Assembly: GCF_001424665.1 (NCBI RefSeq) | Contig: NZ_LMQS01000004.1 | Location: forward strand, 313,680-377,679 | Length of the DNA stretch: 64,000 bases | Origin: Methylophilus sp. Leaf416 | GTDB lineage: Bacteria; Pseudomonadota; Gammaproteobacteria; Burkholderiales; Methylophilaceae | Direction: 5' to 3' | Part shown: positions 16,807 to 26,937 of the stretch, piece after piece | How positions within the stretch are numbered: position 1 is the stretch's first letter | Layout of the letters: each line of letters starts with the position of its first letter | Program-made: the position numbers and the translations under genes | Notes under the pieces: model-generated | The model's database searches: none | Seen by the model: the letters and a program-made list of their open reading frames with translations, nothing else | What the model was told of the DNA's origin: nothing

Positions 16807-18935
16807 TGCTGCTCTTCAGCCATTTGTTTCAAGGTCACATAATCCGTCTTGCCGGTGCCCAGCAGCGGAATCGCATCTACCTTGATAATTTTCCTGGCAA
16901 TGGCGATTTCCGGTGCACCCAGATTTTTGGCGACCACTTGTAAGTCTTCCCGTTTGAGTGCCGCATCGGTGGTGAACAGCACGATATTCTCACCCCGGTT
17001 GGCGTTGGATTGCGTTGTCGCCGCATGTTGCTGCTCCGGCGCTGCCGTATTGGCGATTTTCTCGACCATTTCCAGGGAGACCATCTCACCCGCTATTTTG
17101 GCAAAGCGTTTGACGCGACCTTTGATATGGATAAATCCTTCCTGGTCGACTTCTACCACGTCACCGGTGTCATACCAGCCATTGGCCGGTGGAATAAGTT
17201 TGCCAGGCTCGTCATACAGGTAGTAGCCCTGCATGATATTTTCGCCTTTGACATGCAACTGGCCGCCATTTTCAATGCCCGGCACAGGCTCAAGCCTGTA
17301 TTCCATACCAGGGCAAAACTGGCCTACCGTACCGTATTTGTTCGCCATCGGCGTGTTGGCTGATACCACCGGCGCGCATTCGGTCGTGCCATACCCTTCT
17401 AAAACACGGATGCCAAATTTCTCGCTATACACCTTGCGCACTTCTTCATTCAGTTTTTCAGCACCCGCCACCACAATCCTTAATTTATAAAAATCATATG
17501 GGTGAGCGAAGCGTGCATAGTTGGCGAGGAAGGTATTGGTGGAGAAAAACACCGTGCAGTTTTTCTCATAAATCACTTCCGGAATCACCTTGTATTGCAG
17601 CGGTGACGGAAACAGCATGATGCGGATACCGTTGAGCAAGGGCAGCAAGGTGCCGGTAAAGCCAAACGCGTGAAACATCGGCAGTGACATCATGAATTTG
17701 TCGCTGGCGTTAAAATCCAGCATGGCCATGATCTGGTGAATATTGGCCAGGATACTTTTGTGGCTGTGCACCACACCCTTGGGTTTGCCTTCAGAACCCG
17801 AGGTAAACAGGATAACGGCCGTATCTCCCGTTTGTGCAGGCACCATCACAGCACGTGGAAAATGCAGCGCATAGCCCATTAACCAGGCTTTGTCCCATAA
17901 GCTAAACTGCGCGCGCAAATCTTCAAGGTAGACAATCTTGATGTCTTTTAACTGCGCGACCACCTCTTGCAGTTTGGCGGTTTCCAGAAACTTGCGCGAG
18001 GTCATCACGGTACGGACTTTGGCAGCAATACAGGCATTTTGCAGGCCGGCAGTACCAGCCGTGTAATTGAGCATGGCAGGGATACGCTTGAACGCAGTCA
18101 TGCCCAAAATTAGCGCAGCGGTATTCGTCACATTCGGCATCAGCACGCCAACGGCTTCATTCGGCTGGCTTACTTTGCAGGCCAACCGGCCCAAGGCCAG
18201 GCTTTTCTTAAGGAGATCCTGGTAAGTTTCTTCCACCAGATTCAAGTCTTCGATCACCTTCATACCGCTGCCGGATTTGGCGATAGTTTCCAGTAAAGTC
18301 TCAAATAAAGTGGTGCTTTGCTTGGTCTGGTACAGCAGGTTCTGCATGATCTTGCGCATGACTACGCCGGCAATGCGGCGGCGTTGCTTGCTGGTAAGCG
18401 GTGCCTCACCCCCGGAATCAGTATTTATTTCAGTGGTTGGCAATACCGTCAGCGTTACTTTAGGAAATAATTTACGCGGATGTGCGGCAGACAACCGACC
18501 AAAATAAGATTGCGCAGCGCCTTCCACCCGCACCGGCAATACTTTGACGGCGGTTTTTGCGGCCACAAAACCGGGGCCATCATAGACTTTCATCAGGGCA
18601 CCGGTTGAGGTAATACGCCCTTCCGGAAAGATCACGACGTTTTCACCTGCATTTAAACGCTGGATTACTTTTTTCATGGCTAACGGGCTGGTCGGGTTGA
18701 CTGCCACATGGGGCGTCAGACTCAAGATCCCTCTGAAAAACGGATTCTTTAACACGTCACTGTGTACAACAAACGTCGCGCGCTTGGGTAAAAACAGGCC
18801 AATCAGCATGCCATCCAGTAAAGATTCATGATTGGCGATAATCAGTAAGCGGTCTTCCGCCGGAATATTTTCAAGGCCTAATACACGTACTCTAAATACC
18901 AAACGGCATAACACTCTCAAAATGCTGGCAAGCAT
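16803..18935 (-). CDS. aas: Aas, bifunctional lysophospholipid acyltransferase/acyl-ACP synthetase
   Basis: 710 residues, close to E. coli Aas (about 719). The N-terminal PlsC-type acyltransferase has NHESLLDG (HX4D) and FPEGRITSTG; the C-terminal AMP-forming synthetase begins near residue 215 and has ILFTSGSEGKPKGVVHSH (P-loop) and YDTGDV. The enzyme activates a fatty acid onto ACP and moves it to 2-acyl lysophospholipids at the inner membrane. Start ATG 18935 follows AAGGGG. It leads the aas-amidohydrolase-lplT-papain-like run and is preceded by an ArsR-type gene only ten bases away, so the regulator probably controls the whole run. Confidence 0.9.
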   Translation of the reverse strand: MLASILRVLCRLVFRVRVLGLENIPAEDRLLIIANHESLLDGMLIGLFLPKRATFVVHSDVLKNPFFRGILSLTPHVAVNPTSPLAMKKVIQRLNAGENVVIFPEGRITSTGALMKVYDGPGFVAAKTAVKVLPVRVEGAAQSYFGRLSAAHPRKLFPKVTLTVLPTTEINTDSGGEAPLTSKQRRRIAGVVMRKIMQNLLYQTKQSTTLFETLLETIAKSGSGMKVIEDLNLVEETYQDLLKKSLALGRLACKVSQPNEAVGVLMPNVTNTAALILGMTAFKRIPAMLNYTAGTAGLQNACIAAKVRTVMTSRKFLETAKLQEVVAQLKDIKIVYLEDLRAQFSLWDKAWLMGYALHFPRAVMVPAQTGDTAVILFTSGSEGKPKGVVHSHKSILANIHQIMAMLDFNASDKFMMSLPMFHAFGFTGTLLPLLNGIRIMLFPSPLQYKVIPEVIYEKNCTVFFSTNTFLANYARFAHPYDFYKLRIVVAGAEKLNEEVRKVYSEKFGIRVLEGYGTTECAPVVSANTPMANKYGTVGQFCPGMEYRLEPVPGIENGGQLHVKGENIMQGYYLYDEPGKLIPPANGWYDTGDVVEVDQEGFIHIKGRVKRFAKIAGEMVSLEMVEKIANTAAPEQQHAATTQSNANRGENIVLFTTDAALKREDLQVVAKNLGAPEIAIARKIIKVDAIPLLGTGKTDYVTLKQMAEEQQ

Positions 18936-18945
18936 CCAATTCCCC

Positions 18946-19251
18946 TTATATCTCTTCTTTTAGATAAGTCATCACGTTTTGCAGCGCCTGCTGCATCCAG
19001 TCTTTTTTGACCCAGAAATACACTTCGCGGCCAATTTTCTCGCTTTGCAAGGCGCCGCCGCGTTCAAGCACCTTCAGGTGATGTGTGACGGCGGTGCGAC
19101 TGAGTTTTGAATTCTCGGCAATTTGTAAAATGGTCAGGCGCTCGTTCTTGTCAAACGATAGCAAAATTCGTTGCCGGTGTGCATCACCTAATGCAACAAA
19201 CAGGTCCGAAATATCCGACCAGGCTTCCGGGATATGTGTGATTAACTTCAT
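18946..19251 (-). CDS. ArsR-family winged-helix regulator
   Basis: 101 residues from the ATG at 19251 (an upstream ATG at 19290 would add 13). It has the ArsR fold: LFVALGDAHRQRILLSF, then LTILQIAENSKLSRTAVTHH as the helix-turn-helix and LKVLERGGALQSEKIGREVYF as the wing. No metal-binding Cys cluster is present, so it does not look like a metal sensor. It is ten bases upstream of aas, so it probably regulates the phospholipid-repair operon. An inverted repeat overlaps its start codon. Confidence 0.82.
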   Translation of the reverse strand: MKLITHIPEAWSDISDLFVALGDAHRQRILLSFDKNERLTILQIAENSKLSRTAVTHHLKVLERGGALQSEKIGREVYFWVKKDWMQQALQNVMTYLKEEI

Positions 19252-19268
19252 AACTAAATAATTAGTTA
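19251..19268. promoter_or_regulatory. Inverted repeat overlapping the ArsR-type gene's start
   Basis: TAACTA and TAGTTA are perfect inverted copies separated by six A/T bases, the first touching the ATG at 19251. The location fits an autoregulatory operator, and if the start is 19290 instead the repeat lies inside codons. Sequence evidence only. Confidence 0.4.
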
Positions 19269-19316
19269 TATAGTTATTTATGTCAAGCATTTTTTAATGC
19301 TTTCGAAATAAATTTA

Positions 19317-20078
19317 CTATTGAGAATGAAAATGCTTGGTCAGTAATTGCAGCATGGCTTCATCGCCGGGTTGCCCGGCACTGATCACTTTTAGGCCATG
19401 TGACTGCGCTTGTTCAGCAATGCGGTCATGATTCACAAACAGCGGCACAGCCTTAAGCCAGTCTGATTCGCCAGCCACATCAAGCAAAAAACGTAACGCT
19501 TCCGAGCTGGTAATAATAATGGCCTGTAACTGGTTGCCGGCATAAGCCTGCGCCAATACATCCGCATTTTTCTGCGGGTTGACACGCCTGTAACATTCTC
19601 CGAACACCACATCGGCACCGCGTTGTTTCAAGGTATCGGCCAATACTTCACGCCCACCGACACCACGGACTATCAACACACGCTGACCCTGCATCTGTTG
19701 CAATTCCGGCAATGCCAGCAGCGATTCGCTATCGAAACGGTCAGACGGCTTTAATACTTCAGCCACCCCAAAAGACCCTAAAGCGCTAGCTGTGGTTGGC
19801 CCAATCGCAGCGAACTTCAATCTGGCAGGCAGTGAAGCTTGTTGCAACAACGGCATGCCATATTGCACAGCATTGCTACTGATAAAAATGGCCCAGTCAA
19901 ACTGGTCCAGCGGTGTGATGGCAGCATGGAATGCTGAGAGATCAGGCAGGCTGGCGATATCCAGCAACGGGAATGAGATCACCGAACCACCTGCCTGTGC
20001 AATCGCCGCATTCAGTTTGGTCGCCTGTTCCGGCGGGCGGGTGACTGCAATATGCACACCTGCCAGCGGCTGCGTCAT
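19317..20078 (-). CDS. hemD: Uroporphyrinogen-III synthase (HemD)
   Basis: 253 residues, the usual HemD length. It closes hydroxymethylbilane into uroporphyrinogen III in heme and siroheme synthesis. The N-terminal [10 protein letters not shown] motif and the central [15 protein letters not shown] and YRRVNP segments are typical of HemD. Its ATG overlaps the hemC stop by ATGA, the classic hemC-hemD arrangement. Confidence 0.92.
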   Translation of the reverse strand: MTQPLAGVHIAVTRPPEQATKLNAAIAQAGGSVISFPLLDIASLPDLSAFHAAITPLDQFDWAIFISSNAVQYGMPLLQQASLPARLKFAAIGPTTASALGSFGVAEVLKPSDRFDSESLLALPELQQMQGQRVLIVRGVGGREVLADTLKQRGADVVFGECYRRVNPQKNADVLAQAYAGNQLQAIIITSSEALRFLLDVAGESDWLKAVPLFVNHDRIAEQAQSHGLKVISAGQPGDEAMLQLLTKHFHSQ

Positions 20079-21019
20079 TTTACGCCGTCCAGCGCTGCCA
20101 GGATCTTATCCGCCCCACGGGCGACCAGCTGTTGCGCCAATTGCTGGCCTAGCTTCTCTGCCAACACGGCATCACCAGTAACGGATTCTTTGAGCATCTG
20201 CTGACCATCAACGCTGGCGACAAACCCTTGCATAGAAATCGTATCGCCCTGTTTAGTCGCATAAGCCCCCAGCGGTACTGTACAGCTGCCGGCCAACGCA
20301 CGACTAAATCCACGCTCGGCCTCTACGCATAGTTGGGTATCAACATGGTTGAGCGGCGCCAGAATCTCGATCAAATCGGTGCGGCTGGCGTTGATTTCAA
20401 TGCCTAAAGCGCCCTGGCCTACCGCCGGGATACTGTGTGCCGGATCAATAAAGCCTTTAATACGCTCACCCAGGCCCAGGCGGATCAAACCGGCAGCTGC
20501 CAGAATAATGGCGGCATACTGGTTTTCATCCAGCTTACGCAAACGCGTTTGTACATTGCCGCGCAAGGATTCTATTTTCAGGCGAGGGAAACGCGCCTGA
20601 ATCTGGCTTTGTCGGCGCAAGCTGGAAGTGCCGACGATGCTGCCATCCGGCAACTCTTCCAGGCTGGCATAGGTATTGGAGACAAATGCATCTCGCGGAT
20701 CTTCACGCTCACCGGTAGCTGCTAATGCAAAACCTTCCGGTAAATGCATGGGTACGTCTTTCATGCTGTGCACGGCGAGATCAGCACTACCATCCGCCAG
20801 TGCATTTTCCAGCTCTTTTACAAACAAGCCTTTGCCGCCTATGCGAGATAAAGGTGAATCCAGAATCTGGTCGCCGGTCGTGGTCATGCCTAAAATGCTG
20901 ACGTCACACTGCGGGTAAAGCGCTTGTAAGCGGGCCTGGATATGTCTGGCTTGCCACATCGCCAATGCACTTTCACGCGAGGCAATCACCAGGGATTTTG
21001 GAGGGTTAACGGTAGTCAT
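20075..21019 (-). CDS. hemC: Porphobilinogen deaminase (HemC)
   Basis: 314 residues. It joins four porphobilinogens into hydroxymethylbilane. Visible are [16 protein letters not shown] at the N-terminus, [18 protein letters not shown] (cofactor-binding Arg), and [11 protein letters not shown] with the Cys that carries the dipyrromethane cofactor. Start ATG 21019. It is followed by hemD in an overlapping pair. Confidence 0.95.
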   Translation of the reverse strand: MTTVNPPKSLVIASRESALAMWQARHIQARLQALYPQCDVSILGMTTTGDQILDSPLSRIGGKGLFVKELENALADGSADLAVHSMKDVPMHLPEGFALAATGEREDPRDAFVSNTYASLEELPDGSIVGTSSLRRQSQIQARFPRLKIESLRGNVQTRLRKLDENQYAAIILAAAGLIRLGLGERIKGFIDPAHSIPAVGQGALGIEINASRTDLIEILAPLNHVDTQLCVEAERGFSRALAGSCTVPLGAYATKQGDTISMQGFVASVDGQQMLKESVTGDAVLAEKLGQQLAQQLVARGADKILAALDGVK

Positions 21020-21276
21020 TCCGCCATTTTAACATAGGGGATTGGCCGTCTGCGCAGCTTCAATACCAGCTGCTTTTTCAAGAACCTTTTACGCCACAGC
21101 CCGGTCGGATTGAGTTATGCTAACGAAGCTTTACAGCAGAAACTTTGCTAAGGAAACACGAAATTAAGTTGTTACGCAGGCAAATTGCTGCGTTGCGCGG
21201 TACTCATCCTGACTCCCGCTCACTTATTTTGTCTTTCCTAAAATTAAAGTATTAACGATAAAAACGGAGGGCTGCC

Positions 21277-21954
21277 ATGCAGTATCAAATCGATATTTTT
21301 CTTTCTTCACTCAATCAATTCTGGATTGAGCTAGTCAACTTTGTCCCCAAATTGCTCGCAGTCATTGTCATCCTGTTTTTCGGCTGGCTGGTCGCTAAAC
21401 TGGTGCGTATAGGCGTGAAACGTCTGCTGGAAATTACCCAGTTTGACGCCTTTGCCAAACGTTCCGGCCTCGAATCATTTATGCGTAGCGCCAATTTGAA
21501 TGTCACGCTCAGTGGCATCATCAGCCAGGTAGTTTACTGGTTGGTCATTTTGCTGTTTGTGATTACCTGCGCCAATTCACTTGGCATGACAGAAGTGGCG
21601 ATGTTATTGCGTGAACTGGCCAGCTACCTGCCACACATTATTGTCGCTATCCTGGTCGTGATCTTCGGTACCTTGTTTGCTCGTTTTATCAACCGCCTGG
21701 TGTTTGCTTGGTTGCACAGCATTAAATTCGAGCAAGCGCTGATCATCAGTACGTCAGCTGAATATTGCATTCAGATTCTGGCGATTTTCATTGGTCTGGA
21801 ACAATTAGGGATAGGCATGCAATTGATTCACGCCCTGTTTGTGATCGTATTTGGTGCCGTGTTCCTGGCACTGGCGATTGCGTTTGGGCTGGGCGGTAAA
21901 GACTGGGCTGCAAAAGTGATTGAACAAGCAGAACAGAAGAAAAACCTTAAATAG
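21277..21954 (+). CDS. Small MscS-like transmembrane-helix protein
   Basis: 225 residues with about five hydrophobic helices and two repeats of the conserved TM-helix unit found in mechanosensitive-channel relatives (LLAVIVILFFGWLVAKLVR and LPHIIVAILVVIFGTLFARF). The soluble beta domain of MscS is absent, so channel function is uncertain. An ATG with GGAGGGC upstream decides the start. It is followed by a hairpin at 21981-22005. Confidence 0.75.
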   Translation: MQYQIDIFLSSLNQFWIELVNFVPKLLAVIVILFFGWLVAKLVRIGVKRLLEITQFDAFAKRSGLESFMRSANLNVTLSGIISQVVYWLVILLFVITCANSLGMTEVAMLLRELASYLPHIIVAILVVIFGTLFARFINRLVFAWLHSIKFEQALIISTSAEYCIQILAIFIGLEQLGIGMQLIHALFVIVFGAVFLALAIAFGLGGKDWAAKVIEQAEQKKNLK

Positions 21955-21980
21955 ATATGGTTTAAATTTTAGCTAGCGAT

Positions 21981-22005
21981 TCAGGGCCGTTCTATACGGC
22001 CCTGA
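21981..22005. terminator. Hairpin between the convergent MscS-like and algR genes
   Basis: Ten-base stem TCAGGGCCGT/ACGGCCCTGA with a five-base loop. It overlaps the last codons of the algR-type gene (minus strand). There is no clear T-run on either side, so it is a weak or factor-assisted terminator. Confidence 0.4.
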
Positions 22006-22747
22006 TCATATGCTGGTGTCTACGGCTGACCACAAGTGTTTCTGGAATACCTTTAATCAGCACCACCCAACTCAATTCGCCAGGCTCTTCGGTTTCTGCA
22101 TTTTGCTGTATACGTTGTTTTTCATACCCGGTTATCGCGTGCTTTGCTACCAGCGCATTCCTGTGTACACGCACAAATCGGTCAGCGTAATTCTGCTCCA
22201 GCTGGTTTAGCGACATTTCCAGCAAGTAGCTTTTTGACTGTGTCCGTACCGTGACATATTTCAACTCAGCACGGAAATACAATACTTCATCCACCGCAAT
22301 CAGCAACACCCTGCCACGCTCATGTATGCTCAAATGCTGCCGCGTCTCCTGCAATGATTGCAGGCCTTGCGACTGCTTTAAATTCAATGGGCGCGCTTTG
22401 GTTAAAGCTGCGGATAAACGCTCGGCCCGTATGGGTTTTAACAGGTAATCAATGGCATTCAGGTCAAACGCCTGCAAGGCATAATGATCGTAAGCAGTGG
22501 TAAAAATCAGGTTGGGCGGTCTTGGTAATTGACGGATATGTTGCGCCAGCTCAATGCCATCCATCACCGGCATACGGATATCCACCAAAGCGATATCCAC
22601 CTGCTGGTTTTGTAATACTGCCATCGCTTCTAAACCATTCGCAGCTTCGCCAACTACCGTATAACCACCAATATCGCCGACCAGGTCGCGCAAGCGCTGT
22701 CTTGCCAGCGGCTCGTCGTCGACAATCAGCAATTGCTGCCTAGCCAT
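21992..22747 (-). CDS. AlgR/LytTR-family response regulator
   Basis: 251 residues from the ATG at 22747. The receiver domain reads LLIVDDEPLARQRL with the phospho-acceptor Asp in ALVDIRMPVMDG. A LytTR DNA-binding domain follows from about residue 145 with YVTVRTQSKSYLLEMSLNQL and FVRVHRNALV. The longer frame (to 22891) would run into the kinase gene. Its start overlaps the 3' end of the histidine-kinase gene, so the two form an algZ-algR pair. Confidence 0.88.
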   Translation of the reverse strand: MARQQLLIVDDEPLARQRLRDLVGDIGGYTVVGEAANGLEAMAVLQNQQVDIALVDIRMPVMDGIELAQHIRQLPRPPNLIFTTAYDHYALQAFDLNAIDYLLKPIRAERLSAALTKARPLNLKQSQGLQSLQETRQHLSIHERGRVLLIAVDEVLYFRAELKYVTVRTQSKSYLLEMSLNQLEQNYADRFVRVHRNALVAKHAITGYEKQRIQQNAETEEPGELSWVVLIKGIPETLVVSRRHQHMIRAV

Positions 22748-23777
22748 GCGAAACCTCGGATAAAGGCCGGGTCGGGATGCTGATCTCAACCACATATTGC
22801 CCGTGCTCTTCATATTGCCTGAGCTGGGCTTCCAGGTCGTAATGCAACCGCAAACGTTCACGGATATTTTTGAGCGCCATTTTGTTGCCACCGGTTTTTT
22901 CCGGGCGCGGCGACAGCGGGTTACTGATACGCAACAGCAGGCTTTGGGCGCTGGTAGTGATATTGATCACGATAGTGCCGCCCTGAGACAGCGTTTCTAT
23001 CCCGTGGTATACCGCATTTTCCAGTAGCGGTTGCAGAATCAATGGCGGGATCATCAGTGTGGAAGGTATTTCCGCAATATGCCATTCAACCTGCAAACGT
23101 TCATCCAGGCGCAGCTTTTCAATACTCAGATACTGCTGGCAAAGTGTGATTTCCTGCGACAACGGCACCAGTGCGCGATTATCCGCCATGAGCACGCGGA
23201 ACAGCTCCGCCATATCTTCCAGTGCAGTCTCGGCACGTTGCGGCTGGCTGCGTATCAGCGACAATACTGCATTCAGGCTATTGAATAAAAAGTGCGGGCG
23301 GATGCGTGCCTGCAATGCCTGCAAGCGGGCTTCGGCAATGGCCGGGGAATAGGCGCGCTGCAATAAATCCAGGTAATACAGGCTTAAGGCGATATCCCCC
23401 AGACAAAGCAGCAGGATTTGTGTGTATTGTGTCGTCGCTAGCGGCGAAATCCACACATGATATGCATAGGCTGACAAAGAAGTGAGCACTAACGTTAATG
23501 TTGTTATAGCAGCCAAGCCGGCAATATAAGGTAACCTTAGGATGATCGGATAAAGCAGGGTCAAGCCGCCCATGGTCAATAGCAGCGGCGGTAACCATTG
23601 CCCCGCCAATTGCACCAGGTCACTGGCCCAGAGCCCAACGCTCCATCCCGGCTGGCCATCATAGACCGTTAATAATCCCAGCAAACCGGCATGCATTAAC
23701 AGCACGCGTAAATGTATGCCCAGATTACGGAAATTCGGGATGCGGTTAGTTTTACGCACTAAGGGATGTCCGTTCAT
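22740..23777 (-). CDS. AlgZ/LytS-type sensor histidine kinase
   Basis: 345 residues from the ATG at 23777. It begins with an NFRNLGIHLRVLL segment typical of AlgZ-type kinases, has about four membrane helices, then a His_kinase domain with RPHFLFNSLNAVLSLI (phospho-acceptor His) and IPPLILQPLLENAVYHG for ATP binding. Without a recognised ligand-binding domain its signal is unknown. An alternative start at 23855 would add 26 residues. It is divergent from argH across about 260 bases. Confidence 0.85.
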   Translation of the reverse strand: MNGHPLVRKTNRIPNFRNLGIHLRVLLMHAGLLGLLTVYDGQPGWSVGLWASDLVQLAGQWLPPLLLTMGGLTLLYPIILRLPYIAGLAAITTLTLVLTSLSAYAYHVWISPLATTQYTQILLLCLGDIALSLYYLDLLQRAYSPAIAEARLQALQARIRPHFLFNSLNAVLSLIRSQPQRAETALEDMAELFRVLMADNRALVPLSQEITLCQQYLSIEKLRLDERLQVEWHIAEIPSTLMIPPLILQPLLENAVYHGIETLSQGGTIVINITTSAQSLLLRISNPLSPRPEKTGGNKMALKNIRERLRLHYDLEAQLRQYEEHGQYVVEISIPTRPLSEVSHG

Positions 23778-24038
23778 GAAACTCGGAGCGAGCAAAAGCG
23801 CTAACGAGTTGTCCGTAAAGCTTACTGCCAGCTGCGCCAGTTTTTCCAAACACAACCTCGCAACCGTGCTGCATGACGCATACTACGGTTAATGCGTTCC
23901 GTGCGCCTCGCACTTTATCTCGCTCAATCACTTAATCGCGCGTTTCATTTATAATGTCGTGCCAGCATCATAAGTATTAAGCGCCAGTGGCGCAAGCATG
24001 CGCTAGACGCCCAATTTCTGGCAGAAAGAATTTTTGCT

Positions 24039-25457
24039 TTGACAACTTCGCAATCCACACCACAATCTTCGCTGCATCAAAAAGACCAGGCCTGGTCCGG
24101 TCGTTTCAATGAGCCGGTGGCTGAGCTGGTCAAACGTTACACCGCTTCGGTTCACTTCGACAAACGCCTGGCTGCATTTGATATCCAGGGTTCGATCGCG
24201 CATGCGACCATGCTAGGTGCGCAAAACATTATTTCTACACAGGATGTTGAAGATATCAAACGCGGCCTCGGCGAAATCCTGGCCGAGATTGAAGCCGGCC
24301 AATTTGAATGGCTGCTGGATCTTGAAGATGTGCACCTGAACATCGAAAGACGCCTGACCGAGAAAATCGGCGATGCCGGCAAACGCCTGCACACCGGCCG
24401 CTCACGTAATGACCAGGTCGCCACCGATGTACGCTTATGGTTGCGTAGCGTGGTTGATGACACCATTGCCGGTATCCGTGCCCTGCAAACCTCTCTGCTG
24501 GATCTGGCAGAACAAAATGCCGCCACCATTATGCCAGGCTTCACTCATCTGCAAGTGGCGCAACCGGTGACTTTCGGCCATCACCTGATGGCCTATTTTG
24601 AAATGCTGAACCGCGATGCCGAACGCTTTGCCGATGCACGCAAGCGTATCAACCGCCTGCCGCTAGGTGCTGCTGCCTTGGCCGGTACCAGCTACCCGAT
24701 CAACCGTGAACTGGTCGCCGAATTACTAGGCTTTGATAGCGTCTGCCAGAACTCGCTGGACGCGGTATCCGACCGTGATTTCGCGATTGAATTTAATGCC
24801 GCCGCCTCGCTGCTGATGATGCACCTGTCACGCTTTTCCGAAGAACTGATTTTATGGATGAGCCCAAGATTCGGTTTTATCGATATTGCCGACCGCTTCT
24901 GTACCGGCTCTTCCATCATGCCGCAAAAGAAAAACCCGGATGTGCCGGAACTGGTACGCGGTAAAACCGGCCGTGTCTACGGCCACCTGATCGGCTTGCT
25001 GACCCTGATGAAAGGCCAGCCTCTGGCCTATAACAAAGACAACCAGGAAGATAAAGAGCCACTGTTTGACGTGGCCGACACCCTGCTGGTGACATTGCAG
25101 ATTTACGCCGACATGCTGCGCGGCATCACCGTCAAAGCCGACAATATGCGCCAGGCCGCACTGGAAGGCTTTGCCACCGCCACAGACCTGGCTGACTACC
25201 TGGTGAAAAAAGGCATGCCTTTCCGTGATGCGCACGAAGTGGTCGCCCACGCCGTCAAAGCGGGCGTGGAATCCGGCCGTGACCTGGCAGAATTCAGCCT
25301 GGCAGAGTTACAGGCATTCAGCGCAACAATTGGTGATGATGTATTTGAAGTCCTGACGCTCGAAGGCTCAGTCGCCAGCCGTAACCACACCGGCGGCACC
25401 GCCCCCGAACAAGTCCGCCGCGCCATCGCGCAAGCCAGGGAACAGTTAGGGCGCTGA
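24039..25457 (+). CDS. argH: Argininosuccinate lyase (ArgH)
   Basis: 472 residues. It splits argininosuccinate into arginine and fumarate. The [12 protein letters not shown] signature of the fumarase/aspartase superfamily and [13 protein letters not shown] are present. No ATG lies in frame before the catalytic core, so a TTG at 24039 with an upstream AGAAAGA is the likely start. The stop overlaps the next ATG (TGATG). Confidence 0.95.
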   Translation: MTTSQSTPQSSLHQKDQAWSGRFNEPVAELVKRYTASVHFDKRLAAFDIQGSIAHATMLGAQNIISTQDVEDIKRGLGEILAEIEAGQFEWLLDLEDVHLNIERRLTEKIGDAGKRLHTGRSRNDQVATDVRLWLRSVVDDTIAGIRALQTSLLDLAEQNAATIMPGFTHLQVAQPVTFGHHLMAYFEMLNRDAERFADARKRINRLPLGAAALAGTSYPINRELVAELLGFDSVCQNSLDAVSDRDFAIEFNAAASLLMMHLSRFSEELILWMSPRFGFIDIADRFCTGSSIMPQKKNPDVPELVRGKTGRVYGHLIGLLTLMKGQPLAYNKDNQEDKEPLFDVADTLLVTLQIYADMLRGITVKADNMRQAALEGFATATDLADYLVKKGMPFRDAHEVVAHAVKAGVESGRDLAEFSLAELQAFSATIGDDVFEVLTLEGSVASRNHTGGTAPEQVRRAIAQAREQLGR

Positions 25458-26173
25458 TGACACGCCTGCCTCATCTCCAGTGGAATCGCAGATCACATTG
25501 GCTGATGATGGCGGGAGTAATCCTTTGCTTCGCTTTGATGACAGGTCTGCGTCATCAACCAGCGCAAGCCGCGTTCGGCATTGCCAATCCCAAGCACGAA
25601 CAATCCATGTTATGGCCGCTGTTACCGGGCGAGAGCATCAACAGCCTGGCCGCCAAACTGTATCCGCAAAGCCCAGTGTTGCAGCAGCGCTTTGTGCAGC
25701 AATCACTCACCTTTAGCCGTGGCCGTGGCATTCTGCTGACTGCCGATCAGCGCGTGGACTCTGCGCAATTGATTGCAGTGCCGAATGCACAGGCTTTGCA
25801 TACGGTGACGCATCGCATTAAGAAAGCGGATGAGGCAGACCCGCAAGTGTTTGCTACGCCGACAGGGTTGGTGATGAGTTTGCAGATGCGGCAGTGGGAG
25901 CAATCGGGAAGTATCTTTCCTAGCTTGAGTTTGCCGTCTATTCAGGTACCAGCATGGATGAAACTGAATAATGTAAAATCTTCGGCATCGGGATTAACAG
26001 CCCAGGTGCGGTATAACTTTCAGTCGAATATTAAGGCGCTGGGGCATATGTCGGTGAAGAGTTTATCCAAACAACCGCATTTGGTGATGATTATTAGTAG
26101 TGGGTTATTGTTGCTTGTGTTGATAGTGGTTTGGGGATTACAGAGGAAACGTGATTCTTCGCTCATAGATTAG
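25457..26173 (+). CDS. Membrane-anchored periplasmic protein of unknown function
   Basis: 238 residues: an N-terminal membrane segment (about 15-30) ending PAQAAFG, a periplasmic region with LLPGESINSLAAKLYPQSPVLQQRF reminiscent of a LysM-type entry, and a C-terminal helix (VMIISSGLLLLVLIVVWGL, about residue 210-228). It overlaps argH by one base and is likely cotranscribed. The start at 25457 is the only long option. Resemblance to FimV-type LysM proteins is a guess. Confidence 0.55.
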   Translation: MTRLPHLQWNRRSHWLMMAGVILCFALMTGLRHQPAQAAFGIANPKHEQSMLWPLLPGESINSLAAKLYPQSPVLQQRFVQQSLTFSRGRGILLTADQRVDSAQLIAVPNAQALHTVTHRIKKADEADPQVFATPTGLVMSLQMRQWEQSGSIFPSLSLPSIQVPAWMKLNNVKSSASGLTAQVRYNFQSNIKALGHMSVKSLSKQPHLVMIISSGLLLLVLIVVWGLQRKRDSSLID

Positions 26174-26224
26174 CTTGATGGATTCTTTCTCGCCTGCCGG
26201 CAATCTTTTGCCTGAAGCAATATT

Positions 26225-26454
26225 CCTTTTCGCCTCTAGGCGACCCTCTTTCTTATGCTTGTCCATAAGAAAGAAGGCAAAGAACACGACACCCTAGCTT
26301 CCGCTTGTTTCCTGTGTTGCTCATCAGCATGGGCGGCCAACGAAACTCGCCCTGACAAGCCACACCCAACGTGGCTTGTTGCGGAACTCAAACAGACGCT
26401 GGCCGACACCTCCCACGCTGACTGCGCTACTCGGCGCGTCAGATAGGGGCCCGT
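26225..26454. repeat. Left arm of a long inverted repeat
   Basis: About 230 bases that recur in inverted orientation at 26634-26858. Best-matched blocks are 26419-26452 (34 bases, exact inverse of 26635-26668) and 26290-26322 (33 bases, one mismatch against 26761-26793). No convincing gene lies inside; short frames here are the usual translations of such repeats. The outer end carries an agaaagaaggcaaagaa-type segment often seen in dispersed proteobacterial repeats. Confidence 0.85.
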
Positions 26455-26633
26455 GAAAAACACTACGCATTCAGTTAGGCTGAGACTCGTCGCATTCATC
26501 CCCGCTCAGTCATTCAAATAAAAACAACAAAACATATGGAATTGGTTTGTTGGTTTTAGCATTTGAAATTAAAACAGTTACTTAGCGCTCTCTGTCCTTT
26601 GCATTAACCACTGTTTCAACGTGATGGTTTCAA

Positions 26634-26858
26634 TGGGCCCCTATCTGACGCGCCGAGTAGCGCAGTCAAAACAAGATGAAGGGAGCGTTTGTTTGAGTCC
26701 CGCAGCAGCTCACGTATTTTGTGAGCTGCCAGGTCGAGTTTCGCGACCGCTTGTTTTGACGAGCAACACAGGAATCAAGCGGAAGCTAGGGTGCATTTCT
26801 TTTGGTTAGCTTTTCTTTGGGCAAGCAAAGAAAAGTAACTCGCCAAGAGGCGAAAGAG
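26634..26858. repeat. Right arm of the long inverted repeat
   Basis: The inverted partner of 26225-26454. It carries the exact 34-base block (26635-26668) and, at its outer end, GCAAGCAAAGAAAAGTAAC. The 180 bases between the arms (26455-26633) show no gene. The two arms could form a very long stem-loop in RNA or DNA. Confidence 0.85.
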
Positions 26859-26937
26859 AATGCTGAATATCCTGAAGAATTACTTATTTAAGATATACAG
26901 CAAGCGCAGGATCCGCTCTTCGATTACAACCAAGCAA

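Noticed and set aside
26236-26499. An 87-residue minus-strand frame and a 62-residue plus-strand frame in the repeat arms
   Set aside because: They have near-identical starts because both read the same inverted repeat; no family match or ribosome-binding site.
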